From the NCBI GenBank assembly GCA_036648855.1, contig JAVWCU010000047.1, positions 1 through 6,760 on the forward strand: a DNA stretch of 6,760 nucleotides. Reading direction: 5' to 3'. Below the pieces are notes generated by a model. That model did no database searches. It saw only the letters and a program-made list of their open reading frames with translations, and was not told where the DNA came from. Both the position numbers and the translations under genes were made by a program. Shown here in pieces: positions 1 through 5,204 of the stretch (its first letter is position 1; the number at the start of each line of letters is the position of its first letter). The stretch comes from Faecenecus sp036648855. GTDB taxonomy: Bacteria; Bacillota_I; Bacilli_A; RF39; UBA660.

Positions 1-196
1 CGGTCTGCTCCTTGACGTACCGAAGAGCGTAACCGTTCTGTTTCACCGCCTCAAGGCAAATAGCCTCGGTCTGCTCCTTGACGAACCGAAGAGCATCACC
101 GTTCTGTTGCACCGCTGCCAATGCCTCTTCATGGCTATTGTACGTAACCCGCACTTTGAGCCATTTCTCAAAAAAAGAATCTAATTTTGTTTCCAT
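1..196 (-). CDS. DUF4116-repeat protein, N-terminal part (C-terminus off window)
   Basis: Reading starts at ATG 196-194 and stays open to the window edge (65 codons), so the C-terminus is missing. After a lead of about 23 residues the protein enters 22-residue repeats with the pattern A-L-x-A-V-x-Q-N-G-x-A-L-R-[FY]-V-K-E-Q-T. The DNA repeats with a 66-base period, and the units beginning at 1 and 67 are nearly identical. This is the usual look of DUF4116 repeats, which occur in tandem in bacterial, phage and giant-virus proteins; their function is unknown. Base composition is much richer in G and C than the segment to the right, and the codons are unlike those of the AT-rich genes, so the gene probably has a different origin. 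No Shine-Dalgarno site is seen; the leader is T/A-rich. The family call is from memory of the repeat motif; the frame itself is clear. Confidence 0.82.
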   Translation of the reverse strand, partial: METKLDSFFEKWLKVRVTYNSHEEALAAVQQNGDALRFVKEQTEAICLEAVKQNGYALRYVKEQT

Positions 197-221
197 AATT
201 TTGTTTTTTATAATTAATAAT

Positions 222-296
222 GTGATTGAATAGGACTCGAACCTATTATTTCTTTATATATTATAAAGTAAGTTTACCAAATTCTTCTTTCAATCA
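222..296 (-). tRNA. degenerate tRNA-like gene, abnormal anticodon loop
   Basis: The minus strand folds as a cloverleaf of about 75 nt. The acceptor arms TGATTGA (296-290) and TCAATCA (229-223) pair over 7 bp. The T-arm is perfect: ATAGG, loop TTCGAGT, CCTAT. The D-arm is short (AAG/CTT) with GG in the loop, and the anticodon stem is CTTTA/TAAAG (268-264/256-252). The 7-base loop reads TAATATA, so position 33 is A instead of the near-universal U and position 37 is T. The triplet at 34-36 would be ATA. Position 8 is A instead of U, and no CCA is encoded. The variable region is short. A conventional amino-acid identity cannot be assigned. It could be a decayed phage tRNA or an unusual one; the intact T-arm shows it derives from a tRNA. 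Confidence 0.6.
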
Positions 297-567
297 TCCC
301 CTAACACTATAAATAGTGTACCTTTTTCTTTTCTAGGAGATCCAAAGGTATTTTGTTTTTATCTAGAGGAGTTCATTGTTATTACATCCTCCGCCCGCGA
401 AATATAAAATGGGCAGCCTCTGCTAAGGCATCTCTGTTTACAATAATGGCTAGCAGACCATTAAATTATCAGATTGGAACGCCGATGTCAATAAAATTGA
501 CTTAACGTAATATATCGTATAGATAAAAAATTTAAACAAAATAAGTACTATTTATAAATAATTCCAC
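297..567. other. poorly coding stretch with local hairpins
   Basis: No convincing gene is seen. The part from 297 to about 480 is richer in G and C than what follows. It holds a hairpin ACACTA-TAAA-TAGTGT (304-319), followed on the plus strand by a T-rich run (323-333) that could act as a weak terminator. It also holds arms GCCC/GGGC (393-396/411-414) and TCTGCTA/TAGCAGA (419-425/451-457). On the minus strand a 28-codon frame (382-465) without a good start includes the stretch NRDALAEAA and ends in GRRM. It could be the tail of a broken protein, but I do not recognise it. From about 490 to 567 the sequence is nearly all A and T with no signal I can name. Confidence 0.3.
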
Positions 568-687
568 TTAAAATATTATATAACGTATTATTTTTAGTTT
601 ATAGCTTAATACGAAGTTTATCAATAATAGAATTATACTATAACTAAGGATACAAAATAGTAAGACTATATCAAAATTTTTTTTATC
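568..687 (-). pseudogene. possible remnant of a one-helix membrane protein
   Basis: A 39-codon frame between two TAA stops has no ATG. Its centre is strongly hydrophobic (runs such as VLLFCILSY and IILLLINFVL) followed by basic residues (SYKLKIIRY), as in a small single-pass phage membrane protein. In a neighbouring frame, ATA AAA AAA ATT TTG could be a mutated ATG start followed by a one-base slip. This is inference: AT-rich DNA easily gives hydrophobic frames of this size, so a chance frame is quite possible. Confidence 0.22.
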
Positions 688-737
688 TTAATTTTTAGTT
701 TATAATATCTTTAGAAATAATATTTAAGTTTATGTCT

Positions 738-857
738 CTATAAAATACTATTTGGACTAAGAACTTCTAAAATACTATCATCAATAAATTCATCAACTAG
801 AGATCGTGAATAAACATCTTTAATAAATTGTTCTTCTATTACTAGTTCTTCATTCAT
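738..857 (-). CDS. 39-aa acidic hypothetical protein
   Basis: A short complete frame runs from ATG 857-855 to TAG 740-738. The product is acidic, beginning MNEELVIEEQF and carrying DEFIDDSILE in the middle, with no membrane segment. It lies 28 bases downstream of the tRNA-Leu gene on the same strand. The leader is A/T-rich with no Shine-Dalgarno site. Reading through the TAG would add only eight residues before a TAA. Small acidic proteins of this type are common in phage early regions, and I recognise no family. It may be a real small gene or the start of a longer gene cut by a nonsense mutation. Confidence 0.45.
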   Translation of the reverse strand: MNEELVIEEQFIKDVYSRSLVDEFIDDSILEVLSPNSIL

Positions 858-885
858 ATAAAATATTATTTTAATGCACACGTAG

Positions 886-970
886 TACTGTAAGTTGGAC
901 TTGAACCAACATAACCTTTACAGATTAAAACATTTTAAGTGTTTCGTGTATACCATTCCACCATTACAGC
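886..970 (-). tRNA. tRNA-Leu (anticodon UAA)
   Basis: The minus strand gives a full class II cloverleaf of 85 nt. The acceptor is GCTGTAA/TTACAGT with discriminator A. The D-arm is GTG/CAC with GG in the loop. The anticodon stem is AAACA/TGTTT with loop CTTAAAA, giving anticodon TAA at 34-36 and the expected U33 and A37. A long variable arm (TAATC/GGTTA) is typical of leucine tRNAs, and the T-arm is GTTGG, TTCAAGT, CCAAC. All arms pair, so it looks functional. CCA is not encoded. It reads UUA, a heavily used codon in the AT-rich genes around it, which fits a phage tRNA that adjusts the host pool. It follows the lipoprotein gene by 8 bases. Confidence 0.93.
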
Positions 971-978
971 ATCATTTA

Positions 979-1284
979 TTATTTTTTAGTAACAATTAAT
1001 TTATAATTATGTTACTGAATATCTATTTGCTTATATGAAATTGGTCCCCATAAAGCTAACCCTGTTAATAGCGCTGGGCCAATAATGGTTCCTGACAATA
1101 ATATACTCTAAATAATATTACCAGTACAAAGCAGATAATTAATATTATCTACTTTATCCTCTTTATTCATACATCCATATGGCTGAACAATTGTCTCTTT
1201 ATTATTAATAGTAAAAGTTTTACTGTCTGCACAAGAAGAGTATAAAAAAGATATTGAAATTAATATAATTATTATTTTATTTAT
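979..1284 (-). pseudogene. phage-type lipoprotein / inner-membrane protein, broken
   Basis: A continuous frame of 101 codons runs from an ATA at 1284-1282 (likely a mutated ATG) to TAA 981-979, interrupted by TAG (1110-1108) and TAA (1014-1012). It opens with a basic start and hydrophobic run (IIIILISISFLYSSC), a lipoprotein signal with Cys18, followed by ADSK. It continues with QPYG, NKEDK and LCTGNII, then after the TAG with SILLSGTIIGPALLTGLALW, a membrane segment. From memory, short phage proteins of this plan have a Trp directly after GN(I/V)(I/V), so the TAG probably replaced TGG. The frame overlaps the end of the upstream gene (1277) by 8 bases, as in translationally coupled pairs. Function is unknown; it would sit in the host envelope. 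The loss of the start codon plus two stops argues that it is dead. Confidence 0.68.
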
Positions 1285-1880
1285 TTTTTACTTCTTTTAG
1301 ATTTTTTAAAGCCTCTTTTAATTCCTCGGATACATCATAAGTTTTTTCCCTATATTTATTGTTTCTATTAATTCTGGAAGAAAGGCTTCTGTATATATCT
1401 GTTTTAATAACCAAAAAAACACTAGAAGATTCTGCACTACAACATGAATCTATAATATTATCGCGTGAAATATAATAATATAAGGCCGAACTTTTTCCAT
1501 CCATGAGGTGTTTATTATATCCTCCAAGATTTGCTAAAGTTTTTATAATTTCAGATCCTCTATTAAGATTTCCTTTATAATATATTTTTGTATTAATCAC
1601 TTTTTGTTTAGGATATTTTTTAAAAAACACATTATATTTAGCATAAATAATAATTTCACGTCAAAATTATTGAGAATTTTTAGGATTGCTTTCCTAATCA
1701 AATTCTTTACTTACTGCTGGCGTTCTTTTATTATTTTGAAAAACGGTTACATCCGCGTGCACTGTCTGTTATAATTGGGTATCGACTATTAATTGTACTA
1801 CTTCTATAGGCATATAAGAGAGTTTACCTATTAAATCAGATTGTTTGATAATATATCTTTCCTAATTCAAATTTAGCCAT
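1277..1880 (-). pseudogene. conserved phage hypothetical protein, about 200 aa, broken
   Basis: The original gene probably began at ATG 1880-1878 (MAKFEL). A one-base slip near 1861 shifts the frame. From there the sequence is continuous to TAA 1279-1277 except for stops at 1771 (TAA), 1696 (TAG), 1669 (TAA) and 1663 (TGA). Legible parts include LSYMPIEVVQLIVDTQL, HADVTVFQNN, a segment with F-D-[TAG]-E then F-[TGA]-R-E-I-I, and VFFKKYPKQK. The C-terminal 117 codons (from 1630) are free of stops and include YYKGNLNRGSEIIKTL and LGGYNKHLMDGKSS. Small phage proteins of this layout usually show W-E and F-W-x-x-(V/I)-I here, so TAG and TGA both look like former TGG codons. The intact 3' portion could still be translated from GTG 1630. 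It starts two bases after the upstream gene stops. Function is unknown. Confidence 0.7.
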
Positions 1881-1882
1881 GC

Positions 1883-2158
1883 TTATAAAGTTTTATACTT
1901 ATTATTGAAATTTAAAATTTCGTACACTAATTTAGGAATATATAATAATATAGTAAAAAGCAACTATATAAGTTAATGGATTATATCAATTTGTCTTATA
2001 TTTAATAATATATTTTTCTTAGAAAATATACCAAAAGTTTCAAAGAACTATAATCTTATTATATATAAACGATAAAACCAATATTCTATAGTATTAATAT
2101 TATATTTTTCTTGGAATATTTTTTAAAGAACCTTATCTATTATTCTAGTTGTATTCAT
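1883..2158 (-). pseudogene. hypothetical phage protein, 91 codons with four in-frame stops
   Basis: From ATG 2158-2156 one unbroken frame runs to TAA 1885-1883, crossed by TAA 2125, TAG 2050, TAA 1975 and TAG 1966 but with no frameshift. Between the stops the residues look like ordinary protein: MNTTRIIDKVL, KIFQEKYNINTIEYWFYRLY, FFETFGIFSKKN and, near the end, LLFTILLYIPKLVYEIL, which may be membrane-associated or amphipathic. It ends two bases before the next gene's ATG (1880) and follows the previous gene by 12 bases, consistent with an operon. No family is recognised. Four stops with a preserved frame could mean recent nonsense decay or a non-standard code. Glutamine would fit acceptably at each stop (for example L-Q-K-I-F-Q), but so would other residues. 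Confidence 0.55.
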
Positions 2159-2160
2159 TT

Positions 2161-2178
2161 TTAATTAATATTAATTAA
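2161..2178. repeat. 18-bp perfect palindrome
   Basis: TTAATTAATATTAATTAA is its own reverse complement. It covers the stop codon of the gene ending at 2171 and the gap before the ATG at 2158. It may be a regulator site, a weak hairpin at a gene junction, or chance in DNA this rich in A and T. Confidence 0.4.
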
Positions 2179-2315
2179 TATCTTTAAAAATAATAGAACC
2201 TTGTTCTAAGAACTTGTATCCTATCATAGCTCTCAAATATGCAAGTAATCTTCTACGCGCTGCTTCAAAAACCACGATTCTCTTTTTATTAAAGTGAGAG
2301 AGAGCCTGAACTCAT
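2171..2315 (-). pseudogene. small basic phage protein, 5' end frameshifted
   Basis: A stop-free frame from 2311 to TAA 2173-2171 encodes 46 residues, ALSHFNKKRIVVFEAARRRL followed by AYLRAMIGYKF and ending GSIIFKDIN. It is rich in Arg/Lys and helical in character, and its base composition is higher in G and C than its neighbours. No start codon lies in this frame; TGA (2314-2312) immediately precedes it. An ATG at 2315 in another frame (M-S-S) could be the original start, joined by a one-base indel. GTG 2278 is another possible start. The frame lies between the 83-aa gene (stop at 2374) and the next gene (2158). I do not recognise the family. Confidence 0.5.
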
Positions 2316-2373
2316 TACTGAAATTACACCGAAGATATTTACTTAGTTTTTTACTTAAACCTAAAAGCTAATA

Positions 2374-2625
2374 TTATGATTCTTTAGTTAGTTCGACATC
2401 TTTCAAAAATATATATCCTATTTGACTAGGCTTATATGCTATGGTGGTATTTGGTCTTTCTCCTATCTCTCCAGAAACATTTTTTAAAATATCCCATTCA
2501 CTGCCCCAAACCTGACTCGCACTAATTTCCTTAAGTTTTTCATATATATTGAGACAATCTTCGGCAGCTTTCTTATATTCCTTAAATTCTAATTGTTTTT
2601 GCAGTCTATCATATAGTTTTCCCAT
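2374..2625 (-). CDS. 83-aa phage hypothetical protein
   Basis: A complete frame runs from ATG 2625-2623 to TAA 2376-2374. The N-terminal half (KLYDRLQKQLEFKEYKKAAE) is helical and charged. The centre has two Trp residues in V-W-G-S-E-W, and the C-terminal half ends with YKPSQIGYIFLKDVEL. The product is soluble, with no signal or membrane segment. Short proteins with an N-terminal M-G-K-L-Y-D-R-L helix and a W-x-S-E-W core are, in my recollection, frequent in early regions of tailed phages; their function is unknown. It starts 6 bases after the stop of the preceding gene, so the two were probably co-translated. The two Trp codons here are intact TGG, unlike the broken genes downstream. Confidence 0.78.
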   Translation of the reverse strand: MGKLYDRLQKQLEFKEYKKAAEDCLNIYEKLKEISASQVWGSEWDILKNVSGEIGERPNTTIAYKPSQIGYIFLKDVELTKES

Positions 2626-2631
2626 AATCTA

Positions 2632-2877
2632 TTATTCTTTATAAAGAGATATTTTTTTTCTATTAATAAGATCTTGTTGTATTTCTCTTACAATTTCAAA
2701 AAGATGTTCTTGTATTTATTTCTTTTTCTTAGTAAGATTTACTCTAGATAATATTTTAACAATCTCATGACTAGTATAAGTATATTCTTCAGTAATTAAG
2801 TATGGTTTATCTTTTATAGCCAGTAAGTGATTAATTTGGGCATTAATAAGTTCTTGGAAAGATTTATATTGTGTCAT
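2632..2877 (-). pseudogene. 81-codon phage hypothetical protein with one nonsense codon
   Basis: ATG 2877-2875 opens a frame that reaches TAA 2634-2632 and has a single in-frame TAA at 2718-2716. The first 53 residues begin MTQYKSFQELINAQINHLLA and contain KDKPYLITEEYTYTSHEIV; they end in a lysine run just before the stop. The remaining 27 residues (IQEHLFEIVREIQQDLINRK...) continue the same helical, charged style, so the stop is probably a point mutation or a recoded codon. The gene sits 11 bases after the 55-aa gene and 6 before the 83-aa gene. A 53-aa truncated product may still be made. The function is not known to me; the product looks like a small soluble helical protein. Confidence 0.62.
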
Positions 2878-2888
2878 AAAATCTAACG

Positions 2889-3056
2889 CTAAGTTAAAAT
2901 TATCCCGATTATTATTAGCATAATTGTAAATAAAAGAGTTATTAATATAGGCTTATCTTTATAGTCTGTTACTTCATATCTAATAAGAGGATAGGCTATC
3001 ATAATAAAGATTGTCAGAAATACACCTAATATTAGTAGTATTTGTCCAAGTATCAT
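2889..3056 (-). CDS. 55-aa two-helix membrane protein
   Basis: A complete frame runs from ATG 3056-3054 to TAG 2891-2889. Residues about 2-24 (starting MILGQILLILGVFLTIFIM) and 38-54 (ILITLLFTIMLIIIGIIL) are hydrophobic helices. The short polar loop between them contains RYEVTDYKDK. It probably lies in the host inner membrane with both ends on the same side. There is no lipobox and no Shine-Dalgarno site; the leader is A-rich. It is the first gene after structured region 1 and is followed 11 bases later by the gene at 2877. It resembles the other two-helix protein at 3825-4091 in plan but not clearly in sequence. Function is unknown. Confidence 0.68.
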   Translation of the reverse strand: MILGQILLILGVFLTIFIMIAYPLIRYEVTDYKDKPILITLLFTIMLIIIGIILT

Positions 3057-3087
3057 ATAAGTTATTATTATTTGTTTGACAAGAGTT

Positions 3088-3563
3088 GTAGTGTCGCTCT
3101 ACTACCTATAGCTCCTAAGACTTCGATAATGTTATTATTAAGCAATTATCTTAATGTTATCATATACCATCGAATACCTAATATCTTTATTTAGGAAACT
3201 TTTGATAAATAGCATGTCTATTCTCATGTTTAGTCGCTATTAGTTATAGTACAAATCATACTTAAATAACTATTTATAATTTCTGTTAATCGAAGCAACC
3301 TTTATTTATACTCTCTGTTTACTCTAGAGTTTAAAAGCGATACTACTATATACCTGTTTTACTTTTCATATTTAAGAAACCTACTGGCCTAGTAGGAGCG
3401 TGTTTCCCTTGTATATTAGGGCAGAGATATTTCTCTACTTTCCCACACAATAGTATCTTACCAGTATATTTGAGCATTATTAAGAGGCTTAACTGGTTTA
3501 TAAAACAGTAGCTTTAGTATATGAATACAGCATCGCTAATCCACTATATTTTAATAGGCTACT
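3088..3563 (-). ncRNA. candidate large structured RNA, region 1
   Basis: This 535-base gap between genes (3057-3591) has no coherent reading frame but is packed with consecutive complementary arms. They are GTAGT/ACTAC (3088-3092/3101-3105), TTCGAT/ATCGAA (3122-3127/3169-3174) around ATTAAG/CTTAAT (3137-3142/3150-3155), CCTAA/TTAGG (3177-3181/3191-3195), ATAGC/GCTAT (3209-3213/3236-3240), and a 10-bp arm AGTTATAGTA with TACT-bulge-ATAACT (3242-3251/3259-3271). Further on are CCTACT/AGTAGG (3380-3385/3391-3396), CCCT/AGGG (3406-3409/3418-3421), AGAGA/TCTCT (3423-3427/3432-3436), CCAG/CTGG (3461-3464/3493-3496) around TTAAG/CTTAA (3480-3484/3488-3492), and AGTAGC/GCTACT (3507-3512/3558-3563) enclosing two small hairpins. 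The strand is inferred from the neighbours. Large phage RNAs such as GOLLD and ROOL are known to accompany tRNA genes; I cannot match this to either. One minus frame (3478-3350) is open for about 43 codons, but stops cluster around it. Confidence 0.5.
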
Positions 3564-3591
3564 ACTATAAAAACTAACAATCGTTAGATAG

Positions 3592-3813
3592 TTATAAAAT
3601 TGAATAGTAAACTGTATCCCAATAAGATTTATCCTCTTCTGAAAATGTATCTATTTTATAAAATTTCCATATTTCTGATAATCTCCTATATGCCCAAATA
3701 CGAAGCATCATCAGTTGACTAAAATTATTATTAATAACAGAATTATAATATCTTTTATAAGTTATATTGAGATTATATAAATCTTGACGATATTGATTAT
3801 TCTCGTTTTTCAT
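3592..3813 (-). CDS. 73-aa hypothetical protein
   Basis: A complete frame runs from ATG 3813-3811 to TAA 3594-3592. The sequence begins MKNENNQYRQDLYNLNITYK and is rich in Tyr, Asn and Arg. It has three Trp residues (R-I-W, E-I-W, S-Y-W) and a predicted helical centre, LMMLRIWAYRRLSEIWKFYK. There is no signal peptide or convincing membrane span, and it is probably soluble. It begins 11 bases after the stop of the membrane-protein gene upstream and ends 29 bases before structured region 1. The upstream leader is AT-rich with no Shine-Dalgarno site. I do not recognise a family; length, spacing and company suggest a phage accessory gene. Confidence 0.66.
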   Translation of the reverse strand: MKNENNQYRQDLYNLNITYKRYYNSVINNNFSQLMMLRIWAYRRLSEIWKFYKIDTFSEEDKSYWDTVYYSIL

Positions 3814-3824
3814 ATTAAATAATT

Positions 3825-4091
3825 TTATTTTGATAATGGCTTACTTATCCACTTATAAGTAGAATCTTCTCCTATGATAGTATACTTTTTTTGGTAGTTT
3901 CCCATTTCATACTTTTTAAGAACTTTATTAGCAACCATATCAGACTCACTATAAAGATAGATTGTTAGCAATAAAGTATATCCTGCTATAACAAATATAT
4001 AAGGAAAATATTCATTAACCTTTGATGACTTATCTGCACTATACATAGTGAAAATAATTATTAACATTAAAACAATAATTAAATATATCAT
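3825..4091 (-). CDS. 88-aa two-helix phage membrane protein
   Basis: A complete frame runs from ATG 4091-4089 to TAA 3827-3825. The first helix (residues about 2-16, IYLIIVLMLIIIFTMY) and second helix (about 29-47, PYIFVIAGYTLLLTIYLY) flank a polar loop, ADKSSKVNEY. The soluble tail contains KKYEMGNYQKKYTIIGEDST and ends near Y-K-W. Tails of the type K-x-Y-E-x-G-x-Y-Q-K followed by a short beta stretch occur, as I recall, in small membrane proteins of tailed phages of Bacteroidetes; the role is unknown. It follows structured region 2 and leads a two-gene unit with the 73-aa protein. All Trp codons are intact. It appears functional. Confidence 0.74.
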   Translation of the reverse strand: MIYLIIVLMLIIIFTMYSADKSSKVNEYFPYIFVIAGYTLLLTIYLYSESDMVANKVLKKYEMGNYQKKYTIIGEDSTYKWISKPLSK

Positions 4092-4140
4092 AATTTTAAG
4101 TATTTATATATATTATAAGTAATATAATTAAATTTTCTTT

Positions 4141-4602
4141 AAAAGGCTGTAACTCTTATGGAGAGGCGAAACCGCCTTTTACCGATTAACGTGAGCACCT
4201 ATACTTTTTCTTCCTCACTTCTTAACACATCGCTTTGATAGGTTACATATAGGAGGAAGATTCCTATACGCAAGGTGATACCTCTAGGTTCAATACTCAC
4301 ATATTTCTTAAAATTAATAAAACTAGTATTTATTTTTTCAAAAAATATGTATTATACTGTAGATGACTACAGTGTGAGAAAACTATTTTATTAATAGAGG
4401 GTATCACCTAATCATTTCACAGCGACTTCTCTATAAACTATCCGATTTAGAATAAAATTCAACTTGGGATGAAAATTTATATTCACAACTTAGCCATTAA
4501 GCTTATGTGTAGATAGATGGATATTAGAGTTAAAGCGTTATGCCAATCTGCGCTGTGTTAATGGTTCGATTACGACAAGATAGCCCTAAAGGTTCTCGCT
4601 AT
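4141..4602 (-). ncRNA. candidate large structured RNA, region 2, with possible pseudoknot
   Basis: The 547-base gap (4092-4638) has no usable frame on either strand but many complementary arms. A 9-bp helix GGTGATACC/GGTATCACC (4274-4282/4400-4408) encloses a 10-bp helix ATTAATAAAA/TTTTATTAAT (4313-4322/4386-4395). Arms CTCACA/TGTGAG (4296-4301/4373-4378) cross the 10-bp helix, as in a pseudoknot. Inside is a perfect hairpin CTGTAG-ATGA-CTACAG (4357-4372). Other arms are TCTTCCTC/GAGGAAGA (4209-4216/4253-4260), which competes with TATAGGA/TCCTATA (4248-4254/4262-4268), then CCATTAA/TTAATGG (4494-4500/4558-4564), ATAGC/GCTAT (4580-4584/4598-4602), and GGCG-AAAC-CGCC (4165-4176). Base composition is slightly richer in G and C than the genes. 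The minus strand is inferred from the neighbours. I cannot match it to RNase P, tmRNA or a known intron. Confidence 0.55.
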
Positions 4603-4638
4603 GAATTCATTAAATATGATTTAAATAAATAAGGAGGT

Positions 4639-5167
4639 TTACCATCCTGTATTATAATTAATATTACATTCATTAAACCACTTTTGAACAGTCGTAATTG
4701 AAATTTATCCAGTTACTAACATAAAAGTATCTGGCCCTTCTATATTTTTAATTGTTTCTAAAAATGAAAGAAACCATCCTCTAGGAGTCTTATAAAGAGA
4801 TTCATTTTTATGTTTATAAATATGTGATGGCGCATCAAATCTTAAATATCCTGATTTTCTACATCCAGAAGTTACATAAGTAAGATATTTATTACGTATA
4901 ATTTTTTGAAATGAGTTGATATTTTATATTCATATAATTTTTTATATTGTTAAACTCTATTTTTTATAAACAAGCGCTATAAGTTTCTAACCATACAGCT
5001 TTTGTATCAGAAATTGGAGCTTTAAAATTCTTGAGATTCTTAATAAATAAATCCCAAGTACTAACTTCAGTATAAATAATATTAAAAGCTTCATCCAATT
5101 TAGTAAGAATATCTTTCTATATCTTAGGAGATTTAATGGAAAACTATTTTATAACTTCGGCTAATAT
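4639..5167 (-). pseudogene. hypothetical phage protein, about 175 codons, broken
   Basis: The frame appears to start near ATA 5167 (possibly a mutated ATG, giving L-A-E-V-I-K) and is cut by TAG 5146, TAG 5119 and TAA 4966. It shifts frame around 4895-4925, then runs on through TAA 4707 to TAA 4641-4639. Legible parts are KDILTKLDEAFNIIYTEVST, WDLFIKNLKNFKAPISDTKA, KSGYLRFDAPSHIYKHKNES, PRGWFLSFLETIKNIEGPDT, then FMLVTG, the TAA, and ISITTVQKWFNECNINYNTG. Trp codons away from the stops are TGG. The C-terminal part could resemble a small nucleic-acid-binding or replication accessory domain, but I cannot name a family. It starts 37 bases after the 197-aa gene and ends just before structured region 2. 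Two frames plus four stops make a functional product unlikely under the standard code. Confidence 0.62.
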
Positions 5168-5204
5168 AATAATAAAATTAATGAAAAATTATTTTTAATA
5201 AAAA

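Noticed and set aside
1..132. The 66-base near-repeat as a possible CRISPR or direct-repeat array.
   Set aside because: The repeat is in frame and encodes a 22-residue protein motif; there are no spacers.
222..296. The tRNA-like gene as a stop-codon suppressor tRNA explaining the in-frame stops.
   Set aside because: The loop TAATATA does not place CTA or TTA at positions 34-36, and U33 is missing.
3350..3478. A minus-strand frame with the stretch KYTGKILLCGKVEKYLCPN that could be a protein.
   Set aside because: It overlaps several strong hairpins, is flanked by clustered TAG and TAA codons and has no family resemblance I recognise; the RNA explanation seems better, though not proven.
3507..3563. 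A cloverleaf-like stem with two hairpins that might be a short tRNA.
   Set aside because: Only 57 nt, no T-arm consensus and no recognisable anticodon arm.
4560..4580. GGTTCGATT on the plus strand looks like a tRNA T-loop.
   Set aside because: The flanking bases do not form a T-stem (AATGG against ACGAC) and no acceptor arms were found.
3088..4602. Mitochondrial- or plastid-like rRNA fragments, for example ATTAGGTGATACCCTC on the minus strand near 4400.
   Set aside because: Only one short resemblance to the ATTAGATACCC segment; the 530 loop, decoding region and peptidyl-transferase centre segments were not found.
4620..4660. On the minus strand, GGATGGTAAACCTCCTTA resembles the 3' end of 16S rRNA.
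   Set aside because: The upstream bases read as a coherent protein frame ending at TAA 4641-4639, and no other conserved 16S segments are present.
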